A stretch of DNA of 5,640 nucleotides from Methylophilaceae bacterium (GTDB lineage Bacteria; Pseudomonadota; Gammaproteobacteria; Burkholderiales; Methylophilaceae): contig JANYIK010000028.1 in assembly GCA_025362115.1 (NCBI GenBank), positions 1 to 5,640 of the forward strand, written 5' to 3'. The position numbers and the translations under genes are program-made. The notes under the pieces were generated by a model. It saw only the letters and a list, made by a program, of their open reading frames with translations. It did no database searches and was not told the DNA's origin. Shown piece after piece: positions 1-4,518 of this stretch. Position 1 is the first letter of the stretch. Every line of letters starts with the position of its first letter.

Positions 1-102
1 ACCTAGTATATCTGCCGCCGATCGGGCGGTTACTTCCAGCACAAAAAATTCTAGCAATCTTAATTGCTGCTTTCTTAATAACTTACAATGAGTTATCTTC
101 AT
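1..102 (-). CDS. IS1595-family (ISXO2-like) transposase, N-terminal 34 residues, partial
   Basis: Reading the minus strand from an ATG at 102-100 gives 34 codons that stay open to the window edge. The peptide begins MKITHCKLLRKQQLRLLEFF and continues VLEVTARSAADILG. The LLEFFVLEVTARSAAD block is what I recognise as the start of IS1595-family transposases, a small helix-turn-helix-like region that precedes the DDE/N catalytic domain. The catalytic domain lies beyond the left edge, so whether the gene is intact cannot be judged. No good Shine-Dalgarno sequence is seen before the ATG; the leader is AT-rich and contains a dyad that could fold in the mRNA. Transposases of this group cut and paste or copy DNA between terminal inverted repeats. 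The family call rests on recalled similarity over a short segment. Confidence 0.7.
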   Translation of the reverse strand, partial: MKITHCKLLRKQQLRLLEFFVLEVTARSAADILG

Positions 103-105
103 TAA

Positions 106-128
106 ATTAGCTTATCATCTAAGCTAAT
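106..128. repeat. Perfect 9-bp inverted repeat in the IS leader
   Basis: ATTAGCTTA (106-114) and TAAGCTAAT (120-128) are exact reverse complements separated by TCATC. The dyad sits just upstream of the transposase start codon and overlaps the inner part of the presumed terminal inverted repeat. It could be a transposase-binding site or an mRNA hairpin that limits transposase translation. The symmetry is seen directly; the roles are inferred. Confidence 0.7.
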
Positions 129-145
129 CTACGTCAGCCCCTAAC

Positions 146-414
146 TTAATCCATCACATAGCGCGCGAGTTGTTTCATCACGCCGTTAATGTCGCCCAGC
201 ACCCAGATGTCGGCGATTTTGCAGTGATAATTGGCGAGCGCGTGAAAGATGAAGCCATATACAGCGCAAAGCCCTTGTGCCCGCGCTGCACCACGCCCAG
301 CGAGCCACGGAACGAAACCTGTTCGTGCAAAAGCTCTGGAATGGCGGATTTATCCGCCTTGTTCCACAGGCCTTCGTAAAAGTGTTTGACGATTGCTTTA
401 TGTGCGTCTGTCAT
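146..414 (-). pseudogene. SnoaL-like ester cyclase remnant (internal deletion plus frameshift)
   Basis: The minus strand from the ATG at 414-412 encodes MTDAHKAIVKHFYEGLWNKA and then ...IPELLHEQVSFRGSLGVVQRGHKGFALYM. This is the typical N-terminal half of SnoaL-like ester cyclases, NTF2-fold proteins of roughly 130-150 residues. Near position 256 this frame leaves the family pattern and ends at 178. In another frame, the segment down to a TAA at 148-146 encodes KIADIWVLGDINGVMKQL followed by ARYVMD, which matches the family's C-terminus (GKIxxxWVLGD). About 45-50 central residues, with the conserved GDxVxxR/M...PTGK region, are missing and the two halves are out of frame, so no working protein can be made. 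A longer in-frame ATG at 477 lies inside a REP-like repeat and was rejected as the ancestral start. The remnant sits between that repeat and the IS end. The two-fragment structure is seen directly; the family name is from recall. Confidence 0.75.
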
Positions 415-430
415 GGTTGTTTTCAAAAAA

Positions 431-510
431 ATTCGTTCGTGGTGAGTGTTTTCGTTCAATCCCTCGATACGGCGCATTGCGCCTACTCGGGACGAACGAA
501 AACGTATCGA
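431..510. repeat. REP-like palindromic repeat, copy 1
   Basis: Nested perfect inverted repeats are present: GTTTTCGTTC (448-457) with GAACGAAAAC (494-503), TCGATACG (464-471) with CGTATCGA (503-510), and a central GGCGCA/TGCGCC hairpin (471-483). The order of blocks matches copy 2 at 1931-2024: CGTTC, CCCT(T)CGATAC, GC hairpin, ACTC(A)GGG, GAACG, GTATCGA. The segment 431-447 (ATTCGTTCGTGGTGAGT) looks like part of the same repeat. It lies between the end of the pseudouridine synthase gene and the broken cyclase, and may act as a transcription barrier or mRNA stabiliser for the former. Confidence 0.75.
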
Positions 511-534
511 ACTACGCCCGCAAAACCAATCTCA

Positions 535-1275
535 TTAGAAGCTTTCGCCCGGCCGCAAATAACGCCATTGCCCCGGTGGCAAATCGCCTAATAGCACACG
601 CCCGATGCGGGTACGTTTTAGGCCGGTGACTTTCAAGCCCACCAACTCGCACATTCGCCGTATCTGGCGTTTTTTACCCTCCATCAACACAAAGCGTAGC
701 TGGTCTTTGTTTTGCCAATTCACTTGTGCGGGCTTCAGAGCAGCGTCATCCAGTGACAAACCATGATTGAGCAAGGCCAGATTTTGCTCCGTCAAATGCC
801 CTATCACCCTGACCAAATACTCTTTATCCACCGCCGAATCTTCGCCGATGAGCTGCTTGGCGACGCGACCATCTTGCGTCAATACCAGCAAGCCTGTGGA
901 ATCAATATCCAAACGCCCGGCAGGCGCCATGCCCTTGGCTTGCATGGGGTGAAATTGTTGTGAGGCTTTATCTTCTGGCCAACGATTTTCGGCGGTAAAC
1001 AACACGGCGGCAGGCTTGTAACCTTGCTCTGCTTGGCCGGAAACAAAGCCTACGGGTTTGTTGATGAGGATAGTAACGCGCGATTGCTGGCTGGTTTCAG
1101 CGGCTTTATTTAGGGTGATTTTTTGGTTGGGATAGACTTTAGTGCCTAGCTCGCTGATTTTTACGCCATCCACAAACACCCAACCACGCTCAATGTAGCT
1201 ATCCGCTTCGCGCCGTGAGCAAATGCCAAGCTCGGACATGCGCTTGGACAAGCGGATTTTTTCTGCGTCAGTCAT
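535..1275 (-). CDS. rluF: 23S rRNA pseudouridine synthase, RluF-type (RsuA family)
   Basis: This enzyme of 246 residues isomerises a specific uridine in 23S rRNA to pseudouridine; E. coli RluF modifies U2604. Residues 8-55 form an S4 RNA-binding domain (RLSKRMSELGICSRREAD, then VFVDGVKI). The catalytic domain follows: NKPVGFVSG at 72-80, the catalytic-loop motif GRLDIDSTGLLVLT at 120-133 with Asp123 as the expected nucleophile, KEYLVRV at 151-157, and RQIRRMCELVGLKV at 203-216. The RQIRRMCE block and the S4 sequence resemble RluF rather than RluB or RsuA, which have an R-E-V-R-R type motif. Compared with E. coli RluF it carries an insertion of about 25 residues before GRLD (about 85-115) and lacks the basic C-terminal tail, as I recall for betaproteobacterial homologues. 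The start gives a canonical N-terminus, though no strong ribosome binding site is visible. It lies 41 bp downstream of the membrane protein gene and may be cotranscribed with it. The family is secure; the exact target uridine is inferred. Confidence 0.9.
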   Translation of the reverse strand: MTDAEKIRLSKRMSELGICSRREADSYIERGWVFVDGVKISELGTKVYPNQKITLNKAAETSQQSRVTILINKPVGFVSGQAEQGYKPAAVLFTAENRWPEDKASQQFHPMQAKGMAPAGRLDIDSTGLLVLTQDGRVAKQLIGEDSAVDKEYLVRVIGHLTEQNLALLNHGLSLDDAALKPAQVNWQNKDQLRFVLMEGKKRQIRRMCELVGLKVTGLKRTRIGRVLLGDLPPGQWRYLRPGESF

Positions 1276-1316
1276 GGAAAGCCATCAAGCCACTTTGGTT
1301 TACTTGACGAGCTTAT

Positions 1317-1886
1317 TTAACGGGCATTCTTGCTGGAAATAATCCCTTCCCAATCAATTTTGTAGGGCGTCACCGGGCCGGTAGCGGCTGCGTAAATGAC
1401 TAACCCAAGTATCGCGGTCAGCATTACTAGTATCAACGGCGTGTAATTGCGGCGCGGCCTGCGTAATGAGGCCTCAATCACCGCGCGTGATTGGCGATAA
1501 GCAAGGATTTCTGGGGATTCTTCCACTTTCCGGCGTTCTTCCTTATTGCCGCGCAATGCTGCCCATTTTGCCGCCACTTCGGCTTCTTCCAATGTACGTC
1601 GATCTGGCGCTTTGCGCTCATCCAGCCAACGTACCGCAGCTTTTAAGCGGTCAACACGCCATTCCGGGTCTTCCGCTTTTTCACCAGTGCCAGCACCAAT
1701 GAGTAAACTGACAGCATTCTTTAAGGAGTCTACTTCATTGGGATTGTTCCAGCCGTGGGTATCCAAGCTAACTTCGTCACCTTCACGTATTCTCCCCAGC
1801 ACTATGTGTTGGGCGATAAGCACGTCAGGAAAAGACCCGATAATTTCGCCGTCCCTACGCAAAAACCAAACTTGATAGCCTTCCAT
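1317..1886 (-). CDS. Uncharacterised membrane-anchored protein with possible GYF_2-like N-terminal domain
   Basis: I do not recognise a named gene. The ATG at 1886 is chosen because AGGAG lies 8 bases upstream; a longer ORF begins at 1955 inside a palindromic repeat and is unlikely. The protein has 189 residues. Residues 3-58 (YQVWFLRRDGEIIGSFP, then IAQHIVLGRIREGDEVSLD and GW) have the pattern of GYF_2/DUF4339-like domains: an aromatic strand, 'DG-x-x-G-S/P-F', a helix, 'G-x-I-x-x-x-D', then a Trp. This similarity is loose. Residues 70-145 are highly charged and probably helical, rich in Glu, Arg and Lys. Residues about 150-168 (LILVMLTAILGLVIYAAA) form one transmembrane segment, with a tail of about 20 residues. 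The basic stretch RRPRRN before the segment suggests the N-terminal part is cytoplasmic (positive-inside rule). It precedes the pseudouridine synthase gene by 41 bp, but a shared function is not evident. Confidence 0.75.
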   Translation of the reverse strand: MEGYQVWFLRRDGEIIGSFPDVLIAQHIVLGRIREGDEVSLDTHGWNNPNEVDSLKNAVSLLIGAGTGEKAEDPEWRVDRLKAAVRWLDERKAPDRRTLEEAEVAAKWAALRGNKEERRKVEESPEILAYRQSRAVIEASLRRPRRNYTPLILVMLTAILGLVIYAAATGPVTPYKIDWEGIISSKNAR

Positions 1887-1930
1887 GACGCATTCTCCTT
1901 TTTGATTACAGCGCCCGCTCGCGCTGAGTA

Positions 1931-2024
1931 ATTCCCGTTCTACCCTTCGATACACCGCGCCCTGCGCGGCACTCAGGGCGAACGGGAATGTATCGAAGCC
2001 TGTCCTGAGTTCCGTCGAAGGGCG
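1931..2024. repeat. REP-like palindromic repeat, copy 2
   Basis: ATTCCCGTTC (1931-1940) pairs exactly with GAACGGGAAT (1980-1989). Inside lie CCCT (1943-1946) with AGGG (1975-1978) and a GC hairpin CCGCGC-CCT-GCGCGG (1955-1969). Alternative pairings also exist: CTTCGATACA (1945-1954) with TGTATCGAAG (1989-1998), and CCCTTCGA (1943-1950) with TCGAAGGG (2015-2022). The element fills the whole interval from just upstream of the membrane protein gene to the DUF302 stop codon at 2025-2027. It shares block order and orientation with copy 1 at 431-510. Its position straight after the cysB-DUF302 pair suggests it could serve as a terminator-like or mRNA-stabilising structure, but there is no run of T expected of an intrinsic terminator. 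Confidence 0.85.
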
Positions 2025-2513
2025 TTAAATTTCGCCTTTACGTGCTTTATCTATAATCCAAATCAGCGTTTCTTCTAATTCTTTAGCCGCTTTAAGCGCC
2101 CGCTCAGTCGGATTTTTGATGTATTGTAAGTCAAAACTAGGTCGGTCGAGCGCCACATAGAGTTGCCCTTGTTTGTCGTAAATCGCAATGCGGCACGGCG
2201 CAAACACTGCAAATTCAGGGTGATCCAGCAAAATCTCCGCCCCCAACCCCAAATTGCAATAGCTACGCACTTCCATCACGCCCTGAGGAAAACCGCGCGC
2301 CTGCATATGCTCGCCAAGCGGAAAAGTCGCTGGACTGACGAAATTCTTACCCTCGGCTGCCACTTTCATGCTCAACACCACGTCATCATAACTCACCCCG
2401 GGCTCAACTTTCACCTCATAAATGGGCGAGTTTGGGTCTATGGGTGGCAATGGTTCAGCGGCCTGTGCCAACAGGCTCAATAAACTGAACGCTATCAAGG
2501 TCAACTGTTTCAT
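2025..2513 (-). CDS. DUF302 family protein with signal peptide, cotranscribed with cysB
   Basis: The protein has 162 residues when started at the ATG at 2513, which has GAGG four bases upstream and directly opens a signal peptide. Residues 1-18 (MKQLTLIAFSLLSLLAQA) look like a Sec signal with cleavage after AQA or AQAA, so the mature protein should be periplasmic. The mature part fits the DUF302 fold: VKVEPGVSYDDVVLSMKVAA at 35-53, a loop (GKNFVSPATFPLGEHM), and the core C-terminal half FAVFAPCRIAIYDKQGQLYVAL at 101-122. Two cysteines, C86 (RSYCNLG) and C107 (FAPCRI), remain in the mature protein and could form a disulfide or bind a ligand. The function of DUF302 is unknown; from general knowledge, members often occur near sulfur and redox genes. 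The start lies 7 bp after the cysB stop, so translation is probably coupled and its expression should follow cysB. A longer start at 2537 overlaps cysB and would disrupt the signal peptide. Confidence 0.88.
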   Translation of the reverse strand: MKQLTLIAFSLLSLLAQAAEPLPPIDPNSPIYEVKVEPGVSYDDVVLSMKVAAEGKNFVSPATFPLGEHMQARGFPQGVMEVRSYCNLGLGAEILLDHPEFAVFAPCRIAIYDKQGQLYVALDRPSFDLQYIKNPTERALKAAKELEETLIWIIDKARKGEI

Positions 2514-2520
2514 AACACCT

Positions 2521-3438
2521 CTACTTAAATGCTGCATTCACTGCGGCACGGCTCAAATGCGGCGCGATAAGGCCGATAAAATCATACAAAAAACCACGTA
2601 GATACATATCGCGCCGCACGCCCAGATAGGTTGTGCTGTCAGGAAATAAATGCGCAGCCTCCAGCATGGCGAGGTTCTTGTCGCGCTCTGCGTCATACGC
2701 CATTTGCGCCAGCAATCCCACGCCCAAGCCCATTTCCACGTAAGTCTTTATCACGTCAGAATCTATGGCAGTGAGGATAACATTAGGTTCCAGCCCTTCT
2801 GCCTCAAACACACGACGCACCGAATTGCTGCCTGCAAAGCCCAAGTCATAGGTCACCACTGGATAGCTGGCGAGTTTTTTCAAAGTGAGTGGCGTGTCAT
2901 GCAAAATCGCGTGACCATGCGGCGCAACCACGCAGCGATTCCAGGTGTAGCATGGCAAAGCGACCAAATCAGGATGTTCAGCAATGGCTTCGGTGGCAAT
3001 GCCTATATCCGCTTCGCCATTGGCTATCATCTCGGTCACCTGCGTGGGATTACCCTGATGGATGTGCAAACGGACATTGGGGTGCTGCTCGACAAAACCT
3101 TTAATGGCGGGTGGCAAACGATAACGCGCTTGGGTGTGAGTAGTGGCGATGGTCAAACTGCCTTCGCTATCGCGCGTAAAATCATCACCAACACGCTTGA
3201 TGTTTTCCACTTCGCGTAGCATACGTTCGGCCATCTCTAGAACAATTTTTCCAGGCTCAGTAATACCGGTTAAACGCTTGCCGCTACGCTGAAAAATCTG
3301 CAAACCTAACTCTTCTTCAAGCAATTGTATCTGCTTACTCACACCGGGCTGTGAAGTATGCAAAGCCTCAGCCGCCGCAGAAACATTGAGATTCTGGCGA
3401 GAGACTTCGCGGATATAGCGCATTTGATGGAGCTGCAT
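2521..3438 (-). CDS. cysB: LysR-type transcriptional regulator CysB of sulfur assimilation
   Basis: CysB is a tetrameric LysR-family activator. In enterobacteria it turns on sulfate uptake and reduction genes when N-acetylserine (inducer) is present, and it represses itself. This 305-residue protein starts with an N-terminal helix-turn-helix (residues 1-60): MQLHQMRYIREVSRQNLNVS then AAEALHTSQPGVSKQIQLLE. The effector domain follows from about 90 and carries strong CysB signatures: IATTHTQARY (97-106), HQGNPTQ (127-133), GIATEA (146-151), LPCYTWNR (161-168) and DSDVIKTYVEMGLGVG (226-241). Counting lines up with E. coli CysB, so Thr100, Thr102, Gln103, Thr149 and Trp166 are present. The residue at 202 is Ala (GFAGSN), where the enterobacterial protein has Thr. 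The C-terminus is about 20 residues shorter than in E. coli. The gene is divergent from the permease-cysI genes, and the DUF302 gene follows 7 bp after its stop. The upstream AGGA is about 12 bases from the ATG, so translation initiation may be weak. Confidence 0.95.
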   Translation of the reverse strand: MQLHQMRYIREVSRQNLNVSAAAEALHTSQPGVSKQIQLLEEELGLQIFQRSGKRLTGITEPGKIVLEMAERMLREVENIKRVGDDFTRDSEGSLTIATTHTQARYRLPPAIKGFVEQHPNVRLHIHQGNPTQVTEMIANGEADIGIATEAIAEHPDLVALPCYTWNRCVVAPHGHAILHDTPLTLKKLASYPVVTYDLGFAGSNSVRRVFEAEGLEPNVILTAIDSDVIKTYVEMGLGVGLLAQMAYDAERDKNLAMLEAAHLFPDSTTYLGVRRDMYLRGFLYDFIGLIAPHLSRAAVNAAFK

Positions 3439-3470
3439 TTGGTCTTTAAGTCCTTAACAAAACCTTTAAT

Positions 3471-3505
3471 CTAGCCCCCTCTCCCTCGCCGGGGGAAGGA
3501 GCAGA
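3471..3505. repeat. Imperfect GC-rich hairpin, probable decayed dispersed repeat
   Basis: The segment CTAGCCCCCTCTCCCTCGCC followed by GGGGGAAGGAG folds as an imperfect hairpin, with CTCC (3481-3484) against GGAG (3498-3501) and C-rich against G-rich arms. It resembles the common dispersed palindrome of the type CCCTCTCCC...GGGAGAGGG found in many proteobacterial genomes, in a shortened form. It lies in the leader of cysB, about 35-65 bp from its start codon, so it could affect cysB mRNA. The hairpin is seen directly; membership of a repeat family is inferred from recall. Confidence 0.45.
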
Positions 3506-3523
3506 AAACTATGGCGCGTCTTT

Positions 3524-3558
3524 ATAACTATTAGTGATAACCTAGAATAACATATTCT
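3524..3558 (+). promoter_or_regulatory. Candidate CysB operator upstream of the permease-cysI genes
   Basis: A perfect dyad AGAATA-ACA-TATTCT (3544-3558) lies in an AT-rich stretch that also holds three direct ATAAC motifs at 3524-3528, 3537-3541 and 3547-3551. LysR regulators bind partly symmetric AT-rich sites, and described CysB half-sites are AT-rich and contain ATAA-type sequences. The dyad is centred at 3551, about 43 bases before the start point predicted from the -10 box at 3582-3587, which is where an activator would contact RNA polymerase. The region is shared with the divergent cysB gene and so may also mediate autorepression. The symmetry is seen; binding is inferred. Confidence 0.5.
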
Positions 3559-3587
3559 TACCTCAATCTCAGCCTTGCTGCTATAGT
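3558..3587 (+). promoter_or_regulatory. Predicted sigma70 promoter of the TSUP-cysI genes
   Basis: TATAGT (3582-3587) matches the -10 consensus in five of six positions. The best -35 at suitable spacing, TTACCT (3558-3563, 18-bp gap), matches only three of six. A good -10 with a poor -35 beside a putative operator is what an activator-dependent promoter should look like. The predicted start of transcription is near 3594, giving a leader of about 23 bases before the ATG at 3617. Confidence 0.45.
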
Positions 3588-3616
3588 CGTAGCCTTTCTC
3601 AAGCAGGATTCGCTTC

Positions 3617-4483
3617 ATGGATTTCGGTTATATCATATCCGGCTTTTTAGTTGGGCTGCTGGTTGGTCTGACTGGCGTGGGTGGCGGTTCGCTGATGACC
3701 CCGATTTTACTGCTGGTTTTTAACGTCAAAGCCGCTGTCGCGGTAGGCACCGACTTACTATATGCGTCCATTACCAAATCTGTTGGTATCGTTGCACATG
3801 GCAAACTCGGCAATATTGACTGGCGCATCGTAGGCCTGCTGGCAGCCGGCAGCGTACCGGCCGCCATCATCACTACGTTCTATCTGCGACATTTAGGCAC
3901 CGCGTCTGAAGACGTTGTCCACAGTATCAAGTTCTGGCTAGGCATCGCTTTGCTGCTCACCTCCATCTCTGTGCTGTTTCGACAAGAGTTGGTGCGTCTC
4001 AATAAAAACGAGCATCTGGTGCCGCACCAGATCGTGCCAATCGCCACCGTCTCGCTGGGACTGGTGCTGGGCTTTCTGGTGACACTGACTTCTGTCGGAG
4101 CTGGCGCTTTGGGCGTGACTGCCCTGCTCATTTTATACCCTAAAATCCCATTGAATAAAATTGTGGGTAGCGATGTAGCGCATGCCGTACCGCTGACATT
4201 AATCGCCGGTTTGGGGCATGCCAGCATGGGCACGGTAAATTACAGCTTGCTGGGCATGTTGCTGATTGGCTCTATCCCCGGCATTTGGATAGGTAGCCAT
4301 ATGACCACCAAAATCAGCGAGCGGTGGGTGCGAAATGTACTCGCGCTGATTCTCGTGTATGTCGGTCAAAAGCTGGCATTTCCCCAGCTGCCTCAAGCAC
4401 TGGGGCTGGCTATTTTACTGAGTGTTGCTGTGCTTAAACACCTGCTGGACAAGCGCCTTGCAAGCAGCGCTACCGGCAAATAA
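3617..4483 (+). CDS. TauE/SafE (TSUP) family membrane permease, probable sulfur-oxyanion transporter
   Basis: This inner-membrane protein of 288 residues is rich in hydrophobic helices (about 8 segments) and belongs to the TSUP family, whose members include the sulfite exporters TauE and SafE and sulfur-compound importers. It has the family's internal duplication: GLTGVGGGSLMTPILLL (17-33) corresponds to TLTSVGAGALGVTALL (156-171), and VGTDLLYASITKSVGIVAHG (43-62) corresponds to VGSDVAHAVPLTLIAGLGHA (183-202). Each of the latter is followed by a GS(V/I)P turn (78-81 and 218-221). AGGA lies 8 bases before the ATG. The cysI gene starts 35 bp downstream on the same strand without an obvious terminator between, so the two are probably one operon. 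From this context the substrate is likely sulfate, sulfite or thiosulfate, and the direction (uptake for assimilation, or export of excess sulfite) cannot be read from the sequence. It could substitute for an ABC sulfate importer, but no CysP-type evidence is present. Confidence 0.92.
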   Translation: MDFGYIISGFLVGLLVGLTGVGGGSLMTPILLLVFNVKAAVAVGTDLLYASITKSVGIVAHGKLGNIDWRIVGLLAAGSVPAAIITTFYLRHLGTASEDVVHSIKFWLGIALLLTSISVLFRQELVRLNKNEHLVPHQIVPIATVSLGLVLGFLVTLTSVGAGALGVTALLILYPKIPLNKIVGSDVAHAVPLTLIAGLGHASMGTVNYSLLGMLLIGSIPGIWIGSHMTTKISERWVRNVLALILVYVGQKLAFPQLPQALGLAILLSVAVLKHLLDKRLASSATGK

Positions 4484-4518
4484 ATATTTGGTTAACTAAA
4501 CTTTAGGCATCCATTTTT

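Larger units (their letters stand above)
1..141 (-). mobile_element. IS1595-family insertion sequence, 5' end only (cut by window edge)
   Basis: The left edge contains the start of a minus-strand transposase gene (start codon at 102) and about 40 bp of leader. Read on the minus strand, the outer end appears to be GGGGCTGACGTAGATTAG (complement of 124-141), a G-rich terminus that I take to be the terminal inverted repeat. A 9-bp subterminal dyad (106-128) lies between this end and the transposase start. IS1595-family elements are known to make 8-bp target duplications, so 142-149 (TAACTTAA) would be the candidate duplication on this side. The other end of the element is outside the window, so neither the inverted-repeat pair nor the duplication can be confirmed. 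The boundary at 141 is inferred. Confidence 0.65.

Noticed and set aside
15..29. CCGCC-GATCG-GGCGG hairpin as a terminator
   Set aside because: It lies inside the transposase coding frame and is not followed by a T run on either strand.
2..116. Two short plus-strand frames open from the left edge, one with a hydrophobic stretch
   Set aside because: They are antisense to the recognised IS1595 transposase start and carry no family signal.
146..414. Ester cyclase break as a simple sequencing frameshift
   Set aside because: A single base error would leave the central residues present; here the middle of the protein is missing as well.
415..477. Upstream ATG extending the ester cyclase remnant to 477
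   Set aside because: The extra 21 codons are translated from the REP-like repeat and its edge, not from family sequence.
1887..1955. Upstream ATG extending the membrane protein to 1955
   Set aside because: The extension enters the palindromic repeat; the internal ATG at 1886 has AGGAG at good spacing.
2461..2476. GCCTGT-GCCA-ACAGGC inverted repeat
   Set aside because: It falls within the signal-peptide codons of the DUF302 gene; a short chance palindrome is the simpler explanation.
2650..3219. Long plus-strand open frame (189 codons) opposite cysB
   Set aside because: It is wholly antisense to a clear cysB gene, has no recognisable family and no ribosome binding site; it is a shadow of the coding frame.
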